A DNA stretch of 64,000 bases from AP-15 sp963814865 (lineage in GTDB: Bacteria; Pseudomonadota; Alphaproteobacteria; ATCC43930; CGMCC-115725). Below the pieces are notes generated by a model. That model was not told where the DNA came from. It saw only the letters and a list, made by a program, of their open reading frames with translations, and searched no databases. How positions within the stretch are numbered: position 1 is the stretch's first letter; the number at the start of each line of letters is the position of its first letter. The stretch lies in the NCBI GenBank assembly GCA_963814865.1, contig CAWFEN010000004.1, positions 124,001 through 188,000 on the forward strand, in the 5' to 3' direction. Positions 35,559-46,149 of the stretch are shown here, piece by piece. Position numbers and translations under genes: made by a program.

Positions 35559-38500
35559 ATGAGCCCGTCGCGCCTGTTCATCCTGCGCCCGGTCGCGACC
35601 ACCTTGCTGATGGCGGCGATCATGCTGGTCGGCCTGTTCGCCTATCGCTTCCTGCCGCTCTCGGCATTGCCCGAGGTCGATTATCCGACGATCCAGATAC
35701 AGACCTTTTATCCCGGCGCCAGCCCCGACGTGATGACCTCCTCGGTCACCGCACCGCTCGAAGTGCAACTGGGCCAGATGCCGGGGCTCAACCAGATGTC
35801 GTCGACGAGCTCGGCCGGGGCCTCGGTCATCACCCTCCAGTTCAGCCTCGATCTCAGTCTCGACGTCGCCGAGCAGGAGGTCCAGGCGGCGATCAACGCG
35901 GCCGGCAATCTGTTGCCTTCCGACCTGCCGGCGCCGCCGATCTACGCCAAGGTCAATCCCGCCGACGCGCCGATCCTGACCTTGGCGCTGACCTCGAAGA
36001 CCCTGCCGCTGACCGAGGTCGAGGATCTCGCCGACACCCGCCTCGCGCAAAAGATTTCGCAGCTGTCGGGGGTCGGCCTCGTCAGCATCAGCGGCGGCAA
36101 CCGCCCCGCGGTGCGCATCCAGGCCAACAATCTCCAGCTCGCTGCCTACGGTCTCAACATCGACAATCTGCGCACCACCCTTGCCAATGCCAACGTCAAC
36201 ACGCCGAAGGGCAATTTCGACGGGCCGAGCCGGGCGTATACGATCAACGCCAACGACCAGATCAGGAAGGCCAGCGAATACGATGATCTGGTGATCGCCT
36301 ACCGCAACGGCGCGCCGGTCAAGCTCTCCGACGTGGCGCAGGCAAAGGACGCAGCCGAGAACACCAAGCTCGCCGCCTGGGTCAACACCGAGCCGGCGGT
36401 CATCGTCAACATCCAGCGCCAGCCCAATGCCAACGTCATCGCCGTCGTCGACAGCATCCAGGCGCTGCTGCCGGCGCTGAAGGCGGCGTTGCCGGCCGCG
36501 GTCGACGTCGAGATCGTGACCGACCGCACGACGACGATCCGCGCCTCGGTCGCCGATGTCGAGTTCGAGCTCGGCCTTGCCGTGCTCCTTGTCGTCGCGG
36601 TGATCTTCCTGTTCCTGCGCAGCCCGTCGGCGACGCTGATCCCGAGCCTCTCGGTGCCGCTGTCGCTCGTCGGCACGCTCGCCTTCATGTACCTGGCCGG
36701 GTTCAGCCTCAACAACCTGTCCTTGATGGCGCTGACGATCGCCACCGGGTTTGTCGTCGACGACGCGATCGTCATGATCGAGAACATCTCGCGCTACATC
36801 GAGGCCGGCGAGGCGCCGCTGCAGGCAGCGCTGAAAGGCTCGGCGCAGATCGGCTTTACGATCATCTCGCTGACGATCTCGCTGATCGCGGTGTTGATCC
36901 CGCTGCTCTTCATGCCCGACGTGGTCGGCCGGCTGTTCCGCGAGTTCGCCATTACTCTCGCCGTCACCATCGTCATTTCGGCGGTGGTGGCGCTGACCCT
37001 GGTGCCGATGATGTGCGCCAAGATCCTGCGCCATCAGCGGCCGTCGGAAATGTCGCTGGCGGCGCGCAAGAGCCAGGAATGGTTCGACGCGCTGATCGCC
37101 GGCTACGGCCGGCTGCTGAACTGGGTGCTCGACCATCAGCCGCTGACCCTGCTCGTGGCGGCCGCCACCCTCGGCTTGACCGTGCTGCTCTACATCGTGA
37201 TCCCCAAGGGCTTTTTTCCGGTCCAGGACACCGGTCTGATCCAGGGGATCTCGGTGGCTTCGCCCTCGGTGTCCTTCGCCGCGATGTCGGAGCGCCAGCA
37301 GGCGCTGGCCGCCGTCGTCCTCGACGATCCCGACGTCGCGAGCCTGACCTCGTTCATCGGCGTCGACGGGACCAACACGACCCTCGACAGCGGCCGGCTT
37401 CTGATCAACCTCAAGCCGTTCGATCAGCGCCGATTCTCGGCCAGCGAGATCATCCGGCGCCTGGAGAAGGAGACCGCGAAGGTCACCGGCATCACGCTTT
37501 ACATGCAGCCGGTGCAGGATTTGACGATCGACGCGACGGTCAGCCGCTCGCAATACCAATTCGTGCTCGAAGACGCCAACTCGGCCGAATTCGCATCGTG
37601 GGTCCCGAAATTGCTGCAGCGGCTGGAGCAGCTCCCGCAGATCGAGGATGTCGGCAGCACTTTTTCCCAGAACGGTCCTTCGGCCTATGTGCTGATCGAC
37701 CGGGCCACCGCCGGGCGCTTCGGCATCACCCCGGCGACCGTCGACAACGCGCTCTATGATTCGTTCGGGCAGCGCATCGTCTCGACCATCTTCACCCAAT
37801 CGAACCAGTACCGGGTGATCCTCGAAGCCGATCCGCTGATGCGGCAGTCGCCGGCCTCGCTGGGCTCGATCTACCTGCCGTCATCGACCGCGGCGAACGG
37901 TCAGGTGCCGCTGTCGGCAATCGCCCAGACCGAGGAGCAGACGGCGCCGCTCGAGATCGACCATCTCGGGCAGTTCCCGTCGACGACGGTGTCGTTCAAC
38001 CTGGCGCCGGGCGCCTCGCTCGGCGCCGCCGTCGATGCCATCCAGCAGGCTGAAAAGGAGGTCGGGCTGCCGGCCAGCATGATCACGGTGTTCCAAGGCG
38101 CCGCGCTGGCGTTTCAGGCCGCTCTCGGCAACGAGCTGATCCTGATCATCGCCGCGATCGTCACGATGTACATCGTGCTGGGCGTGCTCTACGAGAGCTT
38201 CATCCACCCGATCACGATCCTGTCGACCCTGCCCTCGGCCGGGGTGGGCGCGTTGTTGGCGCTGATGATCGACGGCAGCGATCTCTCGGTGATCGCGATC
38301 ATCGGCATCATCCTCTTGATCGGCATCGTCAAAAAGAACGCGATCATGATGGTGGACTTTGCTCTCGACGCCGAGCGCCATGAGGGCAAGCCGCCGCGCG
38401 AGGCGATCTACCAGGCCTGCCTGTTGCGCTTTCGCCCGATCTTGATGACGACGATGGCGGCCCTCTTTGCCGCGCTGCCGCTGATGCTCGGAACCGGCGT

Positions 38501-38675
38501 CGGTTCAGAATTGCGCCATCCTCTGGGCGTCACCATCATCGGCGGGCTGATCGTCAGCCAGATGCTGACCCTGTTTACGACGCCCGTCATCTATCTGGGC
38601 TTCGAACGGCTCGGCGGTTGGGTGCGCCGCAGCACGGGCGGCGGCGGTGTCGCGGCGGAGAGCGCGCTGCGGTGA
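35559..38675 (+). CDS. mdtB: RND efflux pump permease (MdtB-like)
   Basis: A 1038-residue inner-membrane pump with the normal length and two-fold repeat of 12 helices. The N-terminus SRLFILRPVATTLLMAAIML is standard for MdtB/MdtC; the proton-relay helix 4 contains ATGFVVDDAIVMIENISRYI (Asp-Asp pair near residue 405) and the second half has VLYESFIHPITILSTLPSAG. It probably forms a hetero-oligomer with the following subunit, as MdtB and MdtC do, exporting drugs, bile salts or metals. The stop overlaps the next start GTG 38672. Confidence 0.93.
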   Translation: MSPSRLFILRPVATTLLMAAIMLVGLFAYRFLPLSALPEVDYPTIQIQTFYPGASPDVMTSSVTAPLEVQLGQMPGLNQMSSTSSAGASVITLQFSLDLSLDVAEQEVQAAINAAGNLLPSDLPAPPIYAKVNPADAPILTLALTSKTLPLTEVEDLADTRLAQKISQLSGVGLVSISGGNRPAVRIQANNLQLAAYGLNIDNLRTTLANANVNTPKGNFDGPSRAYTINANDQIRKASEYDDLVIAYRNGAPVKLSDVAQAKDAAENTKLAAWVNTEPAVIVNIQRQPNANVIAVVDSIQALLPALKAALPAAVDVEIVTDRTTTIRASVADVEFELGLAVLLVVAVIFLFLRSPSATLIPSLSVPLSLVGTLAFMYLAGFSLNNLSLMALTIATGFVVDDAIVMIENISRYIEAGEAPLQAALKGSAQIGFTIISLTISLIAVLIPLLFMPDVVGRLFREFAITLAVTIVISAVVALTLVPMMCAKILRHQRPSEMSLAARKSQEWFDALIAGYGRLLNWVLDHQPLTLLVAAATLGLTVLLYIVIPKGFFPVQDTGLIQGISVASPSVSFAAMSERQQALAAVVLDDPDVASLTSFIGVDGTNTTLDSGRLLINLKPFDQRRFSASEIIRRLEKETAKVTGITLYMQPVQDLTIDATVSRSQYQFVLEDANSAEFASWVPKLLQRLEQLPQIEDVGSTFSQNGPSAYVLIDRATAGRFGITPATVDNALYDSFGQRIVSTIFTQSNQYRVILEADPLMRQSPASLGSIYLPSSTAANGQVPLSAIAQTEEQTAPLEIDHLGQFPSTTVSFNLAPGASLGAAVDAIQQAEKEVGLPASMITVFQGAALAFQAALGNELILIIAAIVTMYIVLGVLYESFIHPITILSTLPSAGVGALLALMIDGSDLSVIAIIGIILLIGIVKKNAIMMVDFALDAERHEGKPPREAIYQACLLRFRPILMTTMAALFAALPLMLGTGVGSELRHPLGVTIIGGLIVSQMLTLFTTPVIYLGFERLGGWVRRSTGGGGVAAESALR

Positions 38676-41600
38676 ACCCGTCGGCGCCGTTCATCAGGCG
38701 GCCGGTCGCGACGACCTTGCTGACGATCGGCGTCGCCCTCGCCGGGTTCTTCGCCTATCTGAAATTACCCGTGGCGCCGCTGCCGCAGGTTGATTTTCCG
38801 ACCATATCGGTTTACGCCGCAATGCCCGGCGCCAGTCCCGAGATCATGGCGACGACTGTCGCGACGCCGCTCGAACGCCATCTGGGAGTGATCGCCGACG
38901 TCAGCGAAATGACCTCGATGAGCACGGTCGGGACGACCCGCATCACCCTGCAATTCAATCTCGACCGGAACATCAACGGTGCCGCCCGCGACGTCGAGGC
39001 GGCGATCAATGCGGCGCGCGCCGATTTGCCGACGAGCCTGCGCCAGAACCCGACCTACCGCAAGGTCAACCCCGCCGACGCACCGGTCGCGATCCTGGCG
39101 ATGTCGTCCAGAACGCTGACGCGCGGCCAGATCTACGATGCCGCCTCGACCGTCATGCAGCAGGCGCTGTCGCAGATCGACGGCATCGGCCAGGTCGTGA
39201 TCAGCGGCAGCTCGCTGCCGGCCGTGCGGGTGGAGCTCAACCCGCTGGCACTGTTCAAATACGGGATCGGGCTCGAAGACGTTCGCGCGGCACTCGCCTC
39301 GGCCAACGCCCACAGCCCCAAGGGCGCGCTCGAAGACGGCGATCGCCGCTATCAGATCTACACCAACGACCAAGCCAATCACGCGGCGGACTACCGCCCG
39401 CTGGTGATCGCCTACCGCAACGGCGCCGCGGTGCGCCTGACCGATGTCGCCGAGGTCGACGATTCGGTCGAAAACCTGCGCAATCAGGGGCTGACCAACG
39501 GCCAGCCGGCGGTTCTCGTGATTCTCTACCGCCAGCCCGGCGCCAACATCATCGACACCGTCGACCGCGTCAACGCGATCCTGCCGCAGCTGAGGGCGTC
39601 GATCCCGAGCGCGATCAATGTCGAGCTGACGATGGACCGGACGACGACGATCCGCACCTCGCTGCACGATGTCGAGCGCGCGCTGCTGATCGCGATCGGT
39701 CTGGTCATCCTCGTCGTCTTTCTGTTCCTGCGAAACCCGCGCGCCACCTTGATCCCGAGCGTCGCGGTGCCGGTGTCGCTGATCGGCACCTTCGGGGCGA
39801 TGTATCTCCTGGGCTACAGCCTCGACAATTTGTCGCTGATGGCGCTGACGGTATCGACCGGCTTCGTCGTCGACGACGCCATCGTCGTCCTCGAAAACAT
39901 CACCCGGCATATCGAGGCCGGGATGACGCGCATGGAAGCGGCCTTGCTGGGGGCCCGCGAGGTCGGCTTTACCGTCTTGTCGATGAGCCTGTCGCTGATC
40001 GCCGTGTTTGCGCCGATCCTGTTGATGGGCGGCATCGTCGGGCGGCTGTTCCGCGAGTTCGCGATGACCTTGTCGGTGGCGATCCTGATCTCGCTGGTGG
40101 TGTCGCTGACGACGACGCCGATGATGTGCGCCCACCTGCTGTCTAACAACCCGCGGGCAGCGGCACGGGCGCCTCTATCGCGCCGGCGAGCGCGCCTTCG
40201 ACGCAGTGCTCGGCGCCTATGACCGCTCGCTGCGCCGGGCGTTGCAGTGGCCGGCGCTGGTGATGCTGAGCCTGGCAATGACGATCGCTCTCGCGGGCTA
40301 CCTGTTCGCGATCATCCCCAAGGGCTTTTTCCCGGAGCAGGACACCGGGCGGATGATCGGCGGCATCCAGGCCGATCAGAGCATCTCGTTCCAGCTGATG
40401 GAGAAAAAGCTGTCGCGGTTCGTCGACATCATCCGCAAGGATCCCGCGGTCGCGAACATCGTCGGCTTTACCGGTGGCGGCCAGACCAATTCCGGGTTCG
40501 TCTTTGTCGTTCTGAAGCCCCTGTCCGAGCGCAAGGTCTCCGTCTTTCAGGTCATCGGCCGGCTGCGCGGCAAGCTCAACCAGGTGCCGGGCGCGCGGCT
40601 CTTCCTGCAGGCGGTGCAGGATATTTCGGCCGGTGGGCGGCAGAGCAACGCCCAGTACCAGTACACCCTCCAGGGCGACAACGCCGAAGACATCTACGCC
40701 TGGGCTCCCAAGGTCGAAGCGGCGTTGCAGAAAGTGTCGAAGCATAACCGAAGTCAACCTCGATCAGCAGCAAAAGGGGCTGGAGAGCGATCTGGTCATC
40801 GACCGTGCTACCGCGGCGCGCTTCGGGCTCAACGTCGCCGAGATCGACAACACGCTCTACGATGCGTTCGGGCAACGTCAGGTGTCGGTGATCTACGCCG
40901 CGCAAAACCAATACCATGTCGTGATGGAGGTCGCGCCGCAGTTCTGGCAGAACCCGGAAACCCTGAAGGAGATCTATGTCAGCACCAGCGGCGGCACGGT
41001 CAGCGGCACGCAATCGACCAACGCGCTCGCCGGGACGGTCTCGGCCGCGACGCCGGCTGCGAACAGCAGCGCGGCCGCCACGGCCGCCGCTCAGATCGCC
41101 AGCGACACCGCGCGCAACCAGGCGAACAATTCGCTGGCCAATACCGGCCACGGCGCCACTTCGACCGGCGCGGCGGTCAGCACCGCGGCCGAGACCATGG
41201 TGCCGCTTTCCGCCTTCAGCCATTTCGGCCCGGGCAACACGCCGCTCGCGGTCAATCACCAGAGCCTGTTCGTCGCTGCGACGATCTCGTTCAACCTGGC
41301 GTCCGGCGTATCGCTTGGCCAGGCGCAGCAGGCGATCGACCAGGCTGTCCGCAATCTCCGCATGCCGGCGACGGTCCACGGCAGCTTTCAGGGCACGGCC
41401 AAGGTCTTCGAGCAATCCCTGGCGAACGAGCCGATCCTGATCGGCGCGGCATTGCTCGCCGTCTATATCGTGCTCGGCGTGCTTTACGAGAGCTACGTCC
41501 ACCCGCTGACGATCCTGTCGACCTTGCCCTCTGCCGGGGTCGGCGCGGTGCTGGCTCTGATGGTGACCGACACCGAGTTCAGCATCATCGCTCTGATCGG

Positions 41601-41987
41601 CGTCATCCTGCTGATCGGGATCGTCAAGAAGAACGCGATCATGATGATCGATTTCGCCCTCGACGCCGAGCGCAGCCTCGGCTTGAGCTCGCGTGAGGCG
41701 ATCTATCAGGCGTGCCTCGAAGCGGTTCCGCCCGATCATGATGACGACCCTGGCGGCGATGCTCGGTGCGTTGCCGCTGGCGATCGGCTTTGGCGAGGGC
41801 GCCGAGTTGCGCCGCCCGCTCGGCATCTCGATCGTCGGCGGGCCTGATGGTCAGCCAGATGCTGACCCTCTTTACCACCCCGGTCATCTATCTCTATCTC
41901 GACCGCTTCCGGCTGTGGGCACAGCGGCGCTTGCGGACCGGGCAGCCGAGCCTCGAGGGCGGGCATATCCCCGAACCCGGCGAATGA
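38672..41987 (+). pseudogene. mdtC: RND efflux pump permease (MdtC-like) with four +1 frameshifts
   Basis: Begins at GTG 38672 as VNPSAPFIRRPVATTLLTIG and has every part of an MdtC-type permease of about 1100 residues, but in four successive phases. Single extra bases are indicated at a GGG run (40155-40157), at AA 40740-40741, at AA 41720-41721 and at a GGG run (41840-41842). Removing one base at each restores a continuous protein ending HIPEPGE. Helix 4 has STGFVVDDAIVVLENITRHI. A low-complexity Ala/Thr/Ser insert (about 41030-41200) is unusual. As written the gene cannot give a full pump; all four lesions are insertions in short runs, so sequence error is a real alternative. Confidence 0.8.
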
Positions 41988-43522
41988 GACTCGCAAGGAA
42001 GATCGGGCGGGCGCGTCCGATCGGCGCCGTGGTGCTGGCCGTTGCCGTTTCGGGCTGCACCGTCGGACCCGATTATCGCCGGCCCGCGGCGCCGGTGCCG
42101 GCGCAATACAAGGAGGCGAAGGCGCCATCGGGCTGGAAGGCCGGTCAGCCGGCCGATGGGGTCAACCGGGGCCATTGGTGGTCGATCTACAACGATCCGG
42201 TGCTCGACGGGCTCGAGAAGCGGATCGACATCTCGAACCAGAACCTCAAAGCCGCTGAAGCAGCTTTTCGAGAAGCCGAATTTATCGTCGCCGAAGCGCG
42301 CGCCGGGTTTTTCCCGACCGGAACCGTGAATGCTTCGGCCCAGCGGGCAAGGGGCAGCGGCTCGGGCGGGAGCAGCACCGTCTCGTCGGGGAGCGGTGGC
42401 GGGGGCGGCGCCGCCGCCGATCTCTTCAGCGGCTCGGTCCAAGCGAGCTGGACCCCCGATTTCTGGGGCCAGATCCGCCGCACCGTCGAAGCGAATGTCG
42501 CCACCGCGCAAGCAAGCGCCGGCGATCTCGCCAATGCGCGCCTCTCGGCGCAGGGCTCGCTCGCCGGCGACTATCTGCAATTGCGCGTCGCCGACGAGCT
42601 GAAGCGCCTGCTCGATGCAGCGGCCCAGGCATTCGCCAAATCGCTGCGCATCACCCGCAACCAGTACGCCGCCGGCACCGCGGCGCAATCGGATGTCTCG
42701 CAGGCCGAGGCCCAGCTGCAGAGCACCCAGGCGCAGGCGATCGCGGTCGGCGTGACCCGGGCGCAGCTCGAGCATGCGATCGCTGTCTTGATCGGCGTGC
42801 CGCCGGCCGAGCTGACGATCGCGCCCACCGATGCCGTCGATGCGGTGCCGGAGATCCCGGCCGGGCTGCCCTCGGCATTGCTCGAGCGGCGCCCCGACAT
42901 CGCCGCCGCCGAGCGGACAATGGCCGCGGCCAACGCCCAGATCGGGGTCGAGGTCGCCGCGTTCTACCCGACCATCACGCTGTCCGCCGATGCGGGCGAG
43001 GCGGCGGTCTCGCTGGCCAGGCTGGTCAGCGCTTCGGGCCGGTTCTGGTCGCTCGGCTCGAACCTCGTCGAGACCGTGTTCGACGCCGGCCTGCGCAACG
43101 CCCAGGTCCAGGCGGCGGTTGCGGTTTTCGACGAGGATCTCGCCAATTACCGGCAGACCGTGCTGACCGCGTTCCAGCAGGTCGAGGACCAGCTGGCGGC
43201 GCTGCGCATCCTCGCCGAGGAGGCCAAGGCCCAGGACGCCGCCGTCGCCTCGGCGCGCGAGGCCGAGCGCATCATCAACAACCAGTACCTCGCCGGCACG
43301 GTCGCCTATACCAGCGTCATCGTCGCCGAGCAGACCGCGCTCACCGACGCCGAAACGGCGCTGACCATCCGCCAGAACCGCCTGACCGCGAGCGCCAGCC
43401 TGATCCAGGCGTTGGGCGGCGGCTGGAGCGCCGACCGGCTGCCGAGCCGCGGCTTGATCGAAAACGCCGCTCCGCTCGACTTCAACCCGCTCCCGCCGGT
43501 CCTGCCGGTGCAGGGGCAATGA
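41984..43522 (+). CDS. Outer-membrane efflux lipoprotein (NodT/OprM family)
   Basis: A 512-residue TolC-type channel. The start MRLARKIGRARPIGAVVLAV followed by AVSGC gives a lipobox with the lipidated Cys at about residue 24, then TVGPDYRRPAAPVPAQY, the usual N-terminus of NodT-family proteins. Two OEP repeats follow; the middle holds a Gly/Ser-rich loop near residues 120-145. The ATGA start overlaps the pump gene's stop. It completes the tripartite system with the adaptor and the two pump subunits upstream. Confidence 0.9.
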   Translation: MRLARKIGRARPIGAVVLAVAVSGCTVGPDYRRPAAPVPAQYKEAKAPSGWKAGQPADGVNRGHWWSIYNDPVLDGLEKRIDISNQNLKAAEAAFREAEFIVAEARAGFFPTGTVNASAQRARGSGSGGSSTVSSGSGGGGGAAADLFSGSVQASWTPDFWGQIRRTVEANVATAQASAGDLANARLSAQGSLAGDYLQLRVADELKRLLDAAAQAFAKSLRITRNQYAAGTAAQSDVSQAEAQLQSTQAQAIAVGVTRAQLEHAIAVLIGVPPAELTIAPTDAVDAVPEIPAGLPSALLERRPDIAAAERTMAAANAQIGVEVAAFYPTITLSADAGEAAVSLARLVSASGRFWSLGSNLVETVFDAGLRNAQVQAAVAVFDEDLANYRQTVLTAFQQVEDQLAALRILAEEAKAQDAAVASAREAERIINNQYLAGTVAYTSVIVAEQTALTDAETALTIRQNRLTASASLIQALGGGWSADRLPSRGLIENAAPLDFNPLPPVLPVQGQ

Positions 43523-43642
43523 GCCGCCGGAACAGATTTTCCAGCTGATCGCGACAGCGCGCTTGTACAATTCGGGTGCGGTCGAGCCGGTTCGGCCGGC
43601 AAATCGGCTCCTCCCGCGAAACATTCTGTTGGAGGCCGGGGA

Positions 43643-45739
43643 ATGGCTACGAGAACGGAGAATGGCGCTGCGCGGCTGGGCGTCGATATCGGCGGCACCT
43701 TTACCGATGTCGCGCTCGAAATCGGCGAAAGACGGTGGAGCGCCAAGATCCTGACCACGCCCGACGCCCCGGAACGCGCCGTCATCGAGGTGATCCACCG
43801 GGTGCTGGCCGAGGCGGCGATCGCACCCGCCGATCTCTCGATCATCATTCACGGCACGACCCTGGCGACGAATGCGATCATCGAGCGCAAGGGGGCCAGG
43901 ACCGCGCTTTTGACGACCGAGGGCTTTCGCGACACGATCGAGATCCGCCACGAGAACCGGTTCGAGCAATACGACGTCAATATCGACCTGCCGCCGCCGC
44001 TGGTGCCGCGCCGGCTGCGCTTTCCGGTGCGCGAGCGCGTCGACGCGCAGGGCCGGGTGCTGGTGCCGCTCGACGAGGACGCCGTGGCGGCGCTCGCCGA
44101 CCGCCTCGCCGCCGAGTGCATCGAGGCCGTCGCGATCGGCTTCCTGCACAGCTTTACCAACCCCGCGCATGAGCGCCGCACCGGCGAAATCGTCGCTCGA
44201 TTGCTGCCCGGAATCCCGATCACCCTGTCGAGCGACGTGTCGCCGGAGATGCGCGAATACGAGCGCTTTTCGACCGCCTGCGCGAACGCCTATGTCCAGC
44301 CGCTGATCGGCCGCTATCTCAGCAATCTTGAGACCCTGCTGCGGCGCGAGGGTTTCGCCTGCCCGCTGTTCCTGATGCTGTCGGGCGGCGGGCTGACCGC
44401 GGTCGAAACCGCGATTCGCTTTCCGGTGCGGCTCGTCGAATCGGGGCCGGCGGGCGGCGCCATCTTTGCCGCCGGGATCGCGCGCCAATGCCGGCTCGAC
44501 AAGGTCTTGTCCTACGACATGGGCGGCACCACCGCGAAGATCTGCCTGATCGACGAGCTGAAGCCGCAGACGAGCCGCGCCTTCGAGGTCGCGCGGATCT
44601 ACCGCTTCAAGAAGGGCAGCGGGCTGCCGTTGCGCATCCCGGTCATCGAGATGGTCGAGATCGGCGCCGGCGGCGGCTCGATCGCGCGCGTCGACCGGCT
44701 GCGGCGGATCACCGTCGGGCCGGACAGCTCCGGCGCCGATCCGGGACCGGCCTGTTACGGCCGCGGCGGCACCGGTCCGACCGTGACCGACGCCGATCTC
44801 TTGCTCGGCCGCATCGACCCGGCCGGGTTTTCCGGCGGCCGCATGGCGCTCGACCGCGCCGCCGCCGAGACTGCGATCCGGCGCGAGGTGGCCGAACCGC
44901 TGGCCCTGGCATTGGAACTGGCGGCGCTCGGGGTCAGTGAGATCGTCGATGAGAACATGGCGAATGCGGCCCGCGTCCACGCGATCGAGAGCGGCAAGGA
45001 TGCCCGCGGCCGCACCCTTGTCGCGTTCGGCGGCGCCGCCCCGTTGCACGCCGCGCGGCTCGCCGAAAAGCTCGGGCTCGACCGGGTATTGGTGCCGTCC
45101 TATGCCGGGGTCGGCTCGGCCGTCGGCTTTCTGCGCGCGCCGATCGCCTATGAGATCGTCCGCTCCGGGCTGCAGCGCCTCGACGCATTCGACGCCGAGG
45201 CCGCCAACGCGCTGCTCGCCCAAATGCGCGCGGAGGCCGAACCGATCGTCCGCCGCGCCGCCGGCGACGCACCCTTGACCGAGACGCGCTCGGCCTTCAT
45301 GCGCTACCGCGGCCAGGGCCACGAGATCGCCGTGCCATTGCCGGCCGGAACCTACGCCGCCGCCGACGCCCTGACCTTGCGCGCCGTCTTCGAAGACGCC
45401 TACCGCCGCCTCTACAGCCGCATCATCCCCGGCGTCGAAGTCGAGATCCTGAGCTGGGTGCTGTTGCTCTCCGCTCCGCCCCCGGCCGAACCCGCCGCGC
45501 CGCCGCCGTCGCCCGCGCCCTATACCCCGGCGCCTGCCCGTCACCGCCCGGTCTTCGACCCCGAATTAGGCGAATTCGTCTCGGTCGCGATCCACGAGCG
45601 GCGCACCCTCGCCCCCGGCGCCCACATCCCCGGTCCCGCGATCATCGTCGAGGACGAAACCTCGACCGTCGTCACCCGCCTCTTCGACGCCCTTATCGAC
45701 CCCTTCGGCTACATCGACCTGACCCGGCGAGGAAGCTGA
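43643..45739 (+). CDS. hyuA: Hydantoinase/oxoprolinase A-type subunit
   Basis: A 698-residue ATP-dependent hydantoinase/5-oxoprolinase/acetone-carboxylase A-type protein. The N-terminal domain starts LGVDIGGTFTDVALEIG, and IIHGTTLATNAIIERKG, SGPAGGAIFAAGIARQ and the second phosphate loop YDMGGTTAKICLIDE are all clear. These enzymes usually need a B subunit encoded just downstream, but here the next features are repeats and a tracrRNA, so the partner is missing or elsewhere. ATG 43643 follows a GGAGG site. The 120 bp upstream (after the efflux operon) contain no gene. Confidence 0.9.
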   Translation: MATRTENGAARLGVDIGGTFTDVALEIGERRWSAKILTTPDAPERAVIEVIHRVLAEAAIAPADLSIIIHGTTLATNAIIERKGARTALLTTEGFRDTIEIRHENRFEQYDVNIDLPPPLVPRRLRFPVRERVDAQGRVLVPLDEDAVAALADRLAAECIEAVAIGFLHSFTNPAHERRTGEIVARLLPGIPITLSSDVSPEMREYERFSTACANAYVQPLIGRYLSNLETLLRREGFACPLFLMLSGGGLTAVETAIRFPVRLVESGPAGGAIFAAGIARQCRLDKVLSYDMGGTTAKICLIDELKPQTSRAFEVARIYRFKKGSGLPLRIPVIEMVEIGAGGGSIARVDRLRRITVGPDSSGADPGPACYGRGGTGPTVTDADLLLGRIDPAGFSGGRMALDRAAAETAIRREVAEPLALALELAALGVSEIVDENMANAARVHAIESGKDARGRTLVAFGGAAPLHAARLAEKLGLDRVLVPSYAGVGSAVGFLRAPIAYEIVRSGLQRLDAFDAEAANALLAQMRAEAEPIVRRAAGDAPLTETRSAFMRYRGQGHEIAVPLPAGTYAAADALTLRAVFEDAYRRLYSRIIPGVEVEILSWVLLLSAPPPAEPAAPPPSPAPYTPAPARHRPVFDPELGEFVSVAIHERRTLAPGAHIPGPAIIVEDETSTVVTRLFDALIDPFGYIDLTRRGS

Positions 45740-45773
45740 TCAGCGGGTGCCGGCGCGGCGAAATCCCATGCGC

Positions 45774-45930
45774 GGGAATTTGCCGGCAATTCCCTAAAAC
45801 GACGAATCCCTACCCAAAACCGGCTGGGCGAGCATCGCGAGATCAGCTGCTTACGGTGCGAATTCCCTACGCCGGCCCCAGGGAATTTTCCGCGGCACAG
45901 CAGGGAATTTTTTCCGCCGATCAGGGAACT
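45774..45930. repeat. Cluster of GGGAATT inverted repeats
   Basis: Two inverted repeats: GGGAATT...AATTCCC at 45774-45794 with a 7-base loop, and AATTCCCT...AGGGAATT at 45861-45887 with an 11-base loop. Both loops contain GCCGGC. Further single copies are AGGGAATT at 45902 and AGGGAACT at 45923, and a relaxed copy AATCCCT near 45805. They fill the gap between hyuA and the tracrRNA terminator. Confidence 0.7.
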
Positions 45931-45981
45931 TCGCGACCACCCAGCCATCTTGCAAGCTCAGTGCGACAGGAGTGGGCGCAG

Positions 45982-46085
45982 CAAATAGATGGGGCCACCC
46001 GCAGGTGGCCCCGATCTTGTGTCCTGACCGCCGAAGCGGAGAGACTTGTTAACGGAGGGAAACCGCGTTCTCTCATCGGCTAGGC
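45982..46085 (-). ncRNA. tracrRNA
   Basis: Read on the minus strand from 46085, the first 24 bases (46085-46062) are a perfect complement of the crRNA repeat (last 24 bases before its final U). CCGTTAAC (46055-46048) can then pair with the first seven bases of the repeat (GUUGCGG) with one bulged U, giving the usual bulged lower stem. A hairpin CCGC-TTCG-GCGG follows, then a strong terminator stem GGGGCCACC/GGTGGCCCC (45991-46012) and ATCTATTT. The transcript would be about 100-120 nt, depending on the start. It points away from cas9 and pairs with minus-strand array transcripts, the normal type II-C arrangement. Confidence 0.88.
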
Positions 46086-46110
46086 AATGCACGATTCATC
46101 CGTTGAGCGT

Positions 46111-46139
46111 AGGATCGCAAATCGACCAACGGTTGTCAA
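46111..46139 (-). promoter_or_regulatory. Candidate tracrRNA promoter
   Basis: A perfect -35 box TTGACA (46139-46134, minus strand) is followed after 17 bases by GATCCT (46116-46111), a weak -10. Transcription would start near 46103, about 18 bases before the anti-repeat. The -10 match is poor, so this is tentative. Confidence 0.45.
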
Positions 46140-46149
46140 CGGCTCCGTG

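Noticed and set aside
35163..37799. An 878-codon minus-strand frame opposite the MdtB-like pump
   Set aside because: Low-complexity Arg/Asp/Gln-rich translation that mirrors the pump gene; no domain and no start signal.
41894..45544. A 1216-codon open frame on the minus strand
   Set aside because: It lies opposite the outer-membrane channel and hyuA genes, whose proteins show clear family motifs. Long antisense frames are expected at this GC content, and this one has no recognisable domain.
46062..46085. Anti-repeat read as a plus-strand tracrRNA running into cas9
   Set aside because: The hairpin and terminator lie on the other side and only make sense on the minus strand; the array terminator and repeat promoters agree.
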